This document shows, piece after piece, positions 7,142 to 13,725 of a stretch of DNA of 41,511 bases. The stretch is from the NCBI GenBank assembly GCA_902801485.1, contig CADCIP010000029.1, positions 1-41,511 on the forward strand, read 5' to 3'. A program made the translations under genes and the position numbers. The notes below the pieces were generated by a model. It was not told the origin of the DNA. It saw nothing but the letters and a program-made list of their open reading frames with translations, and made no database searches. The stretch is from an uncultured Bacteroidales bacterium. Its GTDB lineage: Bacteria; Bacteroidota; Bacteroidia; Bacteroidales; Bacteroidaceae. Within the stretch, counting starts at the first letter, position 1; every line of letters begins with the position of its first letter.

Positions 7142-9599
7142 ACTCCTTCTTAATTATCTTTGCCGGATCTAATTTCGACACTCTGTATATTTTGAATCCT
7201 ACGGTCAGGAGGGTAACGAGGGCTATGAAAAGAATGCTAAATAGGCAGGGAATAAGCAACTCCATCGTGTTCTCGAAGTTGATGTATTGCTTTTCGAACA
7301 TCGCGAATTCGAGACCGAGACAGAAGGGCAGCAAGATGATACTGCTGACAACAAGCCACCAAATGTATGGACTGCCGAAAAGCCACATAATCTGCCCCAC
7401 GCTGGCACCATGTGCCTTACGGATGGCAACCTCCTTCTGCCGGCCCCGTGTGTCCAAGGAGACAGAGGAGTAGAGCGTCAGCACCATACAAAGCAGAGCA
7501 ACAATCATCATTACATTTGAGATGTGTCCCATCATTCCTCCCATACGAGATTCCTTGTAGCAAACCTCATACAGATTCTCTATAGGCGCTTTTGCCAACG
7601 TGAACTGGCCTTCCTTCTGATAGAGGTTCGTCAGTTCCTTTACTGCAGCTTTGTACTGATTGGGTCTTGCCATAAAGATAATGCTGTGCTTGAGCGTCAT
7701 GTATTCTCCCTGACTATACTCTAAGCCTATGCCAGCACGATGCGATAATGATTCCTTATTCGAGAAGTAGGATGTATCGCACACATATACATATTTTGGA
7801 GTATCGTCATATTGGGTGAAGGGAGCAAGTTTTCTTCCATCCACAAACCCCACACGTTCTGCCTGTTTACCTTTTTCGATATTATGGTAAACGGGAGCCC
7901 CTTGCTGCTTCACGCCAAACTTCTTTCTGAGTTCTGCTGCGCGTTCCTTTGGGGCATAGACGGGAATGGTACCTACGGTCCAGAATTCTAAATCTGTGGC
8001 AGTGGGACTAACTTTTATATCCAACATCCCAAACAGGCGGTCGTCCGTCAGTAACACCTGATACACGCAGATAGGGTTCCCATCTCTATCCTTTCCTCTT
8101 TCCCTTTCATATACTGGAACAGAGGGTTCTTTACCGTCTGTCAGCACCTCTTGGAGGAATCCTGCAGCCGTATGGGTACTTTCACCCACATATTGTAACT
8201 GTTGGATGCTGTCCAAGAAAGCAGGATTCCATTCATTATAGTCTGTTATAATACCATTTTGGATCTTTTCTGCGTTGAGACGATAATCGGGATCATAAGT
8301 CTCTGTAAAATACATTCCTGCAAATATGATGAAGAATAAAAACTGGCAGATGACCATCTGCGAAACGATGAGCAGACCTCGACCACAAGTGGACGTCTTA
8401 TGGCTCTTACCCACCACCTGACTCAGCGGTTTGGTTATCACGCCATATACAGAAAGGGCAGCTATGGCAACTGTAACCAAAAAGACAGCCAGACAGAGCC
8501 ATAACTCGGTGGTATAAGTCTGAGGCATATTAAAGGAGTAGGGTCTGTCGAATGCCATTTCTATGACGGGAATGGCATACTCTGCCAACAGCGCTGTCAG
8601 CCCCAGCGTGAGCAGGGTGACAAAGAAGAAGACAATAGCCACTTCCCACATCATCAGGCCGAAAAGCTGTTCCCGCTGTGCTCCCATACATTGGCGAAGC
8701 CCCATCTCACGCTGACGCAGACGGAATAGCTGAATCTGCGTTTTCAGGAAGCCAAACAAACCTATTAGCAATATGCTGCTGCAAAGAATGAATGTAAAAA
8801 TAACCAATAATCTTGTCTGTCGAGATGCGTACCCATCCGCTAAAACTTTTATGTTGTATTCCGGCAACGTTTTTTGCAGATCCTTTTTCAAGTCGTCAGC
8901 CGTTTTTCCTTTAGCAAGGATGACATTAAAACTGCTTAGCATATGGGTTTCGCAAAAATCATCGCCCTTAAATTCTTGCAGGAAAGGGGTGGCAACCAGC
9001 ATCAGATAGTCCTCTGTGAGCATCCAGTCGCCAGTATCCACTACATCTTTAATGACATTGTTAGCGACAACTTTTCCAACAAAAAATCCATTGCTCACAG
9101 TAAACCCAATGGGGTTCACATCCTTGCCAAAGGTGCGCTCCAACATGCCTTTAGTCATAATAATGTCTCCAGGCTTCAGTACAGGGATGGGCTTGCCTGT
9201 AATGGCAGACCTCAGACCCAGGTAGTTGAGATGTTCTGGACATATCAATTTTCCATTGATTTTTACGAGATGCTTTATACCCTCACGATCTGTTAATTTG
9301 CCATCAAACTTAAATTTGCCTTCGTTGATGTCTATAAAATCAATGCTGGACAAATGGCTGTCGCCAATACGCTTCATGTCTGAAATAGAAAGGAAGGCTA
9401 TACTGTCGTTTTTCGTATTGAATATTACTTCCACACGACGAGGGTCGGCTCCATACCTCCTTTGAGATTCCAACATTCGCTGTGTATAAATAAATGCGAT
9501 GCTAAAGAACACCATTCCCACTCCCAGGCAGAGCACCGCTATGATGTTCTGCACCTTGTACTTCATGAGATTGCGCCAGGCAATCCGGATGTTGTGCAT
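7140..9599 (-). CDS. ABC transporter permease, MacB/FtsX family
   Basis: An 819-residue membrane protein starting MHNIRIAWRNL, the usual start of Bacteroidetes MacB-like permeases. A first membrane helix is followed by an extracytoplasmic MacB-type domain. A block of helices in the first half (around ILCSSILLIGLFGFL and FFFVTLLTLGLTALL) contains the FtsX motif LRQREMGLRQCMGA. A second half has another helix, another extracytoplasmic domain and a final FtsX block with RGRQKEVAIRKAHGAS and several helices. Two FtsX blocks in one chain fit the long 10-helix permeases that work with one ATPase. The start at 9599 is chosen because residues upstream of it (MNYELK) come from AATTCAT heptad repeats. 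It is divergent from the two-component genes, which probably control it (inference). Confidence 0.92.
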   Translation of the reverse strand: MHNIRIAWRNLMKYKVQNIIAVLCLGVGMVFFSIAFIYTQRMLESQRRYGADPRRVEVIFNTKNDSIAFLSISDMKRIGDSHLSSIDFIDINEGKFKFDGKLTDREGIKHLVKINGKLICPEHLNYLGLRSAITGKPIPVLKPGDIIMTKGMLERTFGKDVNPIGFTVSNGFFVGKVVANNVIKDVVDTGDWMLTEDYLMLVATPFLQEFKGDDFCETHMLSSFNVILAKGKTADDLKKDLQKTLPEYNIKVLADGYASRQTRLLVIFTFILCSSILLIGLFGFLKTQIQLFRLRQREMGLRQCMGAQREQLFGLMMWEVAIVFFFVTLLTLGLTALLAEYAIPVIEMAFDRPYSFNMPQTYTTELWLCLAVFLVTVAIAALSVYGVITKPLSQVVGKSHKTSTCGRGLLIVSQMVICQFLFFIIFAGMYFTETYDPDYRLNAEKIQNGIITDYNEWNPAFLDSIQQLQYVGESTHTAAGFLQEVLTDGKEPSVPVYERERGKDRDGNPICVYQVLLTDDRLFGMLDIKVSPTATDLEFWTVGTIPVYAPKERAAELRKKFGVKQQGAPVYHNIEKGKQAERVGFVDGRKLAPFTQYDDTPKYVYVCDTSYFSNKESLSHRAGIGLEYSQGEYMTLKHSIIFMARPNQYKAAVKELTNLYQKEGQFTLAKAPIENLYEVCYKESRMGGMMGHISNVMMIVALLCMVLTLYSSVSLDTRGRQKEVAIRKAHGASVGQIMWLFGSPYIWWLVVSSIILLPFCLGLEFAMFEKQYINFENTMELLIPCLFSILFIALVTLLTVGFKIYRVSKLDPAKIIKKE

Positions 9600-9603
9600 T
9601 TTT

Positions 9604-9867
9604 AATTCATAATTCATAACTAACAATTCTTTTAATTGGTTTTCTGACGCAAAGGTAAGGCTTTTCATAATTCATAATTCATAATTTATAATTCATAAAC
9701 GCCGTTTGTCCAAACATTAGACACACTTGTGTCCAATTCTTTGACACTTCCGGGTAAATACACGCAAAAGCGGTAGCAAATTCTTCATTCTTCACTCTTC
9801 ATTCTTCATTTCTTTGTATCTTTGCACTCAAAGAAATGGTAAATAGTAAATGATTAAATGGTAAATG
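9604..9867. repeat. Four separate 7-bp tandem arrays between permease and response regulator
   Basis: The 272-bp divergent gap is largely built from heptads: AATTCAT twice at 9604-9617, ATAATTC-type units at 9664-9698, ATTCTTC-type units at 9780-9812, and TAAATGN-type units at 9840-9867 that run up to the regulator start codon. The stretch 9700-9779 is unrelated unique sequence. Confidence 0.85.
9817..9824 (+). promoter_or_regulatory. -7 promoter box of the response regulator operon
   Basis: TATCTTTG followed by C matches the TAnnTTTG box and lies 48 bp upstream of the GTG start. The position where the -33 element should be is occupied by an ATTCTTC heptad array, and no clear TTTG is present there. 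Confidence 0.45.
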
Positions 9868-9871
9868 TAAG

Positions 9872-10441
9872 GTGAAATACGGAACTGTACTTGTCATAGA
9901 CGACAATCCAGCCATCCTCACAGCTGTGAAGATTTGCCTGACTGGTGTGTTTGAACGCGTAGTTACCCTGACCTCCCCCGATAAGGCCCTTGTAACCATC
10001 GCTCAGGAGAATCCCGCAGCCATCCTGCTGGACATGAACTTCTCGCTGGGCGTGAACTCCGGGCAGGAGGGTATGATGTGGCTCTCGGCCATTCATCGCA
10101 AGTATCCGGATATTCCCATCGTTCTCATCACAGCCTACGCCGATGTTAAATTAGCGGTACGAGCCCTGAAGAACGGTGCCGCCGACTTTGTGACCAAGCC
10201 GTGGGATAACGACGAGCTTATCCGTGTGCTGAAGGATGCCATTGACAAGGCGGGTGAGATAGTTCCTTTAGACCAGTTGGAAAGCGAACATGTGCGCAAG
10301 GTGCTGAACAAATGCGACGGAAACATGAAACGGGCTGCCGACCTGCTGGGTATCAGCCGACAGACATTATATAATAAGGTAAAAGCCTCACCCCTGCCCC
10401 CTCTCCGGGGAGAGGGGAAACTTAGGGGAGAGGGGGAATAA
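9872..10441 (+). CDS. Response regulator, RegA/ActR-like (receiver plus Fis-type helix-turn-helix)
   Basis: A 189-residue protein. The receiver domain has Asp10-Asp11, phosphoacceptor Asp54 (LLDMNF), Thr87 (LITAYA) and Lys109 (VTKPWD). A short linker leads directly to a Fis-type helix-turn-helix at about 139-170 (HVRKVLNKCDGNMKRAADLL, then GISRQTLYNK). There is no AAA+ sigma-54 activation domain, so it resembles RegA/ActR rather than NtrC. The last 16 residues (SPLPPLRGEGKLRGEGE) are encoded by a GC-rich palindromic repeat that has replaced the natural C-terminus. GTG at 9872 is the only plausible start, since an in-frame TGA at 9851 closes the frame upstream. The kinase gene follows after 6 bp. 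Confidence 0.92.
   Translation: MKYGTVLVIDDNPAILTAVKICLTGVFERVVTLTSPDKALVTIAQENPAAILLDMNFSLGVNSGQEGMMWLSAIHRKYPDIPIVLITAYADVKLAVRALKNGAADFVTKPWDNDELIRVLKDAIDKAGEIVPLDQLESEHVRKVLNKCDGNMKRAADLLGISRQTLYNKVKASPLPPLRGEGKLRGEGE
10388..10437 (+). repeat. GC-rich palindromic repeat inside the 3' end of the response regulator
   Basis: The sequence carries CCCCCTCTCCGGGGAGAGGGG followed by AAACTTAGGGGAGAGGGGG, a hairpin family also present in the kinase gene at 11085. The shared context GCCTCACCCC...CTCTCC...GGAGAGGGGAAAC shows that the copies are related. Confidence 0.85.
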
Positions 10442-10447
10442 CTGACT

Positions 10448-11359
10448 ATGATACCCATTATCATTATAACAGTCGTTTTGGCCGGCGTTGCGCTGGTTTT
10501 GTTCTATTGGTATCGCCATCAATGCCTGCTTCGCGAGCGGGCGCAGATTATGCGCGATGCCATCAGACACAGGGATTTCTCGTTCCGACTACCTACACGG
10601 GGGCTGTTCTTCGGCGAAAAAGCTCTGCAGGAAGCACTCAACGACATGGGGCAAGAGATACAGAAACTGGTAGCGCATAGTGAGGTAGAATCGTGGCAGA
10701 AACTGACACGAGTGCTGACGCACGAAATTATGAACGCCACCGCTCCTATTCAGAGTATCAGTCAGGCATACTTGAAGCGCTCTGACATCAAGGACTCGCC
10801 TTACGAAGAAGGCATACGTGCCATTAACGATACCAGCGCGGGATTAGCTGCCTTTGTGGAGAGCTATCGCAAGCTCACACAGTTGCAGGAACCTGTGATA
10901 GCTGATGTAAATATGTTATCGTTCTGCAAACAGATAGCTACGCTTTACCCCCAACTGCAATGGAACATTGACATTCCCGCCGATTTTGTTCTTCAGGCCG
11001 ACGAAAACCTTCTGCGTCAGGTTTTCATCAACCTGACAAAGAATGCCATAGAAGCTGAGGCCAAAGCAATCAGCCTCACCCCCATCCCCTCTCCGAGGAG
11101 AGGGGAAACAAGCGGAAGAAAAGCCTCCCTCCTCGGGGGGAGGTTTGAAGGGGGGCTTCTCTTCTCCAACGACGGACATGTCATACCCCTGGACGTGGCG
11201 CAGGAGATATTCATCCCCTTCTTTACCACCAAACAGACGGGAACAGGCATCGGTCTGTCTCTCTCCCGCCAGATTCTGATGAGGCAAGGCATGACAATAA
11301 GCCTCGCAGAGAATCCCCTGCGAGGCTATAACGTGACCTTTGTAATAGAGAAAGCCTAG
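10448..11359 (+). CDS. Sensor histidine kinase with repeat-encoded insertion
   Basis: A 303-residue kinase with one N-terminal membrane helix (residues 2-21) and almost no periplasmic domain. A dimerisation region carries His92 (LTHEIMNATAPI), and an HATPase domain has N-box FINLTKNAIEA (about 194-204), a degenerate G1 segment SNDG (240-243) and G2 GTGIGLSL (265-272). Residues about 209-236 (starting SLTPIPSPRRGE) are encoded by GC-rich repeats and sit between the N box and G1, so this copy carries an insertion of about 27 residues in the ATP-binding domain. It is encoded 6 bp after the response regulator and is its obvious partner. A perfect 10-bp inverted repeat at 11300-11327 lies in the last codons. 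Confidence 0.92.
   Translation: MIPIIIITVVLAGVALVLFYWYRHQCLLRERAQIMRDAIRHRDFSFRLPTRGLFFGEKALQEALNDMGQEIQKLVAHSEVESWQKLTRVLTHEIMNATAPIQSISQAYLKRSDIKDSPYEEGIRAINDTSAGLAAFVESYRKLTQLQEPVIADVNMLSFCKQIATLYPQLQWNIDIPADFVLQADENLLRQVFINLTKNAIEAEAKAISLTPIPSPRRGETSGRKASLLGGRFEGGLLFSNDGHVIPLDVAQEIFIPFFTTKQTGTGIGLSLSRQILMRQGMTISLAENPLRGYNVTFVIEKA
11080..11162 (+). repeat. Two adjacent GC-rich palindromic repeats inside the histidine kinase gene
   Basis: The first (about 11080-11112) contains CCCCTCTCCGAGGAGAGGGG and is a relative of the copy at 10388. The second (about 11125-11162) contains CTCCCTCCTCGGGGGGAGG followed by TTTGAAGGGGGGC. Together they keep the reading frame open and add about 27 residues. 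Confidence 0.85.
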
Positions 11360-11377
11360 CTTATCTAATACTAAGGT

Positions 11378-12331
11378 TTATTTTCCCAAAAGTTTTATCT
11401 TTAGGTTCTTAATCATGTCCTCGGTCATACGGTTGAGGTCGTATTCCGGTTTCCAGCCCCATTCCTCGCGTGCGCAGGTGTCGTCCATCTTGTTGGGCCA
11501 ACTGTCGGCAATGGCTTGCTTGATGGGTTCGGGATGATAGATCATCTTGAAGCTGGGATAGTACTTCTGGATGGCATGATAGATAATCTCGGGGTCGAAA
11601 CTCATCGCCGTAATATTAAAGCTGTTGCGATGCTTTAGCTTGCCGGGGTCGGCCTCCATGATGTCTATCATAGCCTTCTGGGCATCGGGCATATACATCA
11701 TATCCATAAAGGTACCTTTCTTTAGGGGGCAGACAAAGGTTTCGCCCTTAACGGCTGCGTAGTAGATTTCTACGGCATAGTCTGTTGTTCCGCCTCCTGG
11801 CAGACTAAGATGGCTGATAAGGCCGGGGAAACGGACAGAGCGCGTATCTACACCAAAACGGGTATAGTAATAGTCGCTGAGCAGTTCGCCTGTTACCTTG
11901 GTAACACCGTAAATGGTGTTGGGGCGCTGGATGGTGTCCTGAGGCGTATTGTCGTGCGGTGTGCTGGGACCGAAAGCTCCGATGGAGCTGGGGGTGAAGA
12001 CAGCACAGCCAAAGAGACGGGCAACCTCGAGGCAGTTGACCAGGGAGCCGATTCCTACATTCCATCCGAGCATGGGATTGAGCTCTGCTGTGGCGCTGAG
12101 GATGGCTGCCAGATTGTAGATGGTGTCGATGTTGTACTTCTTGACAGCTTCTGCTATCTGCATAATCTGTGTGGAGTCTATGCGCTCAACGGGTCCGCGC
12201 TCGTAAATCTCGCCCTTGAGGGGACGAAGGTCGGAACTGACTACGTTTGCGTCGCCATAGATATCCCTGAGATTGCGGGTGAGTTCGGAACCTATCTGAC
12301 CTCCTGCACCCACAATGAGAATTTTTTTCAT
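11378..12331 (-). CDS. tdh: L-threonine 3-dehydrogenase, SDR (epimerase-like) type
   Basis: A 317-residue short-chain dehydrogenase/epimerase with the NAD-binding GAGGQIGSEL at the N-terminus, the acidic pair SSDLRP after strand 2, and the catalytic YGVTK motif. The downstream blocks MYMPDAQKAMIDIME and WPNKMDDTCAREEWGW are typical of the SDR-type threonine dehydrogenases of Bacteroidetes. It oxidises L-threonine to 2-amino-3-ketobutyrate in the cytoplasm. The gene follows kbl, whose product cleaves that intermediate, so together they form the threonine-to-glycine pathway. The gap to kbl is almost filled by a GTTTAC heptad array. Confidence 0.92.
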   Translation of the reverse strand: MKKILIVGAGGQIGSELTRNLRDIYGDANVVSSDLRPLKGEIYERGPVERIDSTQIMQIAEAVKKYNIDTIYNLAAILSATAELNPMLGWNVGIGSLVNCLEVARLFGCAVFTPSSIGAFGPSTPHDNTPQDTIQRPNTIYGVTKVTGELLSDYYYTRFGVDTRSVRFPGLISHLSLPGGGTTDYAVEIYYAAVKGETFVCPLKKGTFMDMMYMPDAQKAMIDIMEADPGKLKHRNSFNITAMSFDPEIIYHAIQKYYPSFKMIYHPEPIKQAIADSWPNKMDDTCAREEWGWKPEYDLNRMTEDMIKNLKIKLLGK

Positions 12332-12347
12332 ATTATAGATTTATATT

Positions 12348-12418
12348 GTTTACTGTTTACGGTTTACTGTTTACGGTTTACTGTTTACGGTTTACTGTTT
12401 ACTGTTTACGGTTTACAG
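12348..12418. repeat. Heptad array (GTTTACK, about ten units) between kbl and tdh
   Basis: Alternating GTTTACT and GTTTACG units fill the intercistronic gap. The kbl stop codon TAA (12413-12415) is itself part of the first unit read on the minus strand, and the array ends 16 bp before the tdh start. Read as mRNA it is CGTAAAC, giving TAA in all three frames. Confidence 0.93.
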
Positions 12419-13597
12419 TTTTTCTATTTCGGCACGTACTTTCTTGAATGCCTCGATGCACTTGTCGAGATGCTCACGTTCGTGGGCTGCGCTGATCTGA
12501 ACGCGGATACGAGCCTGTCCCTTTGGTACTACGGGATAGTAGAAACCTGTAACAAAGATGCCTTCTTCCTGCATCTTGGCAGCATATTGCTGGCTCTTGG
12601 CAGCGTCGTAGATCATAATGGCACAGATGGCACTCTCGGAGGGCTTGCAGTCGAAACCTTCTTCCTTCATGCGACGCAGGAAGTAGTCGGTGTTCTCGTG
12701 CAACTTGTCTTGCAGCTCGTTGGTTTCGCTCATCATCTCGAACATACGGATACCGGCGGCAACCAAGCCTGGGGCCATGGAGTTGGAGAAGAGGTAGGGG
12801 CGGCTGCGCTGGCGCAACATATCGATGATTTCCTTCTTACCGGTGGTGAATCCACCCATAGCACCGCCAAAGGCTTTACCCAGTGTTCCGGTAAGAATCT
12901 CGATCTTGCCGCGAAGGTCGTAGCGTTCGGTTACACCACGACCGGTCTTACCGACGACGCCGGCACTGTGACTCTCGTCAACCATAACCATAGCATCGTA
13001 CTTCTGAGCCAGCTCGTAAATCTTGTCCAGGGGGCAGACATTTCCGTCCATAGAGAATACGCCGTCTGTTACGATAATGCGGAAGCGGTTCTTCTGGGCA
13101 GCTTTCAGCTGTTCCTCCAAGTCGGCCATATCGGCATTGGCATAACGATAGCGCTGAGCTTTGCAAAGGCGGACACCGTCAATGATGCTGGCATGGTTGA
13201 GAGCATCGGAGATGATGGCATCCTGGTCGGTCAGCAAGGGCTCGAATACACCACCGTTGGCATCGAAACAGGCGGCATACAGGATGGTATCTTCTGTTCC
13301 GAAGAACTCGGAAATCTTCTGCTCCAGCTTCTTGTGGAGGTCCTGACAGCCACAGATGAAGCGTACGCTGGCCATGCCAAAGCCACGCTCGTCCATACCT
13401 TTCTTTGCAGCCTCGATGAGTTCCTTGTTGCCAGCCAAGCCCAGGTAGTTGTTAGCACAGAAGTTAAGGCACTTCTTTCCCTTGACCAGAATCTCTGCAC
13501 CCTGAGGGCTCTCGATGATACGTTCGTTCTTGTACAGTCCGGCTGCCTCTATCTCAGCCAGTTCCTTCTTCAGATGTTCTTGAAATTTTGAATACAT
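12413..13597 (-). CDS. kbl: Glycine C-acetyltransferase (2-amino-3-ketobutyrate CoA ligase)
   Basis: A 394-residue PLP enzyme of the alpha-oxoamine synthase family. Landmarks are NNYLGLAG near the start, SHSAGVVGKTGRG, and the lysine of GTLGKAFGGAMGGF that forms the Schiff base with PLP. The length matches Kbl. It converts 2-amino-3-ketobutyrate plus CoA to glycine and acetyl-CoA, the step after threonine dehydrogenase encoded next. A -7 box TAACTTTG lies on the minus strand at 13675-13682, about 80 bp upstream of the start, so kbl-tdh is probably transcribed from its own promoter rather than from uvrA. Confidence 0.96.
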   Translation of the reverse strand: MYSKFQEHLKKELAEIEAAGLYKNERIIESPQGAEILVKGKKCLNFCANNYLGLAGNKELIEAAKKGMDERGFGMASVRFICGCQDLHKKLEQKISEFFGTEDTILYAACFDANGGVFEPLLTDQDAIISDALNHASIIDGVRLCKAQRYRYANADMADLEEQLKAAQKNRFRIIVTDGVFSMDGNVCPLDKIYELAQKYDAMVMVDESHSAGVVGKTGRGVTERYDLRGKIEILTGTLGKAFGGAMGGFTTGKKEIIDMLRQRSRPYLFSNSMAPGLVAAGIRMFEMMSETNELQDKLHENTDYFLRRMKEEGFDCKPSESAICAIMIYDAAKSQQYAAKMQEEGIFVTGFYYPVVPKGQARIRVQISAAHEREHLDKCIEAFKKVRAEIEKL

Positions 13598-13674
13598 AAT
13601 TTATATGTTTTAAAAGTTATTCCCTACAGCATGAAAACCTATGTTTTTCCCCTTAGCAGGTTAGTTCAGGTATG

Positions 13675-13682
13675 CAAAGTTA
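13675..13682 (-). promoter_or_regulatory. -7 promoter box of kbl-tdh
   Basis: TAACTTTGC on the minus strand fits TAnnTTTGC. A good TTG at 19-20 bp upstream is not visible, so only the -7 half is supported. Confidence 0.45.
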
Positions 13683-13701
13683 CGTTTTTTCTGAATACGT
13701 T

Positions 13702-13725
13702 GTTATCATTGTGATAACTTTTTTT
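13702..13725 (+). terminator. Hairpin with T-run at the 3' end of uvrA, plus-strand orientation
   Basis: GTTATCA, a 3-nt loop and TGATAAC are followed by seven T residues on the plus strand. It reads as an intrinsic terminator against transcription entering uvrA from the antisense side, since no plus-strand gene precedes it. On the minus strand no T-run follows the hairpin. Confidence 0.35.

Noticed and set aside
9872-10441. Considered an NtrC regulator with a deleted AAA+ domain
   Set aside because: The receiver-linker-Fis helix arrangement and the sequence before the helix-turn-helix fit the naturally short RegA/ActR class, so a deletion is not needed to explain it.
11810-13591. 593-codon open frame on the plus strand opposite tdh and kbl
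   Set aside because: It is antisense to two clear enzyme genes and stays open through the gap only because the GTTTACK heptads lack stop codons on this strand; its residues (repeated LLFTVYG) mirror the repeat.
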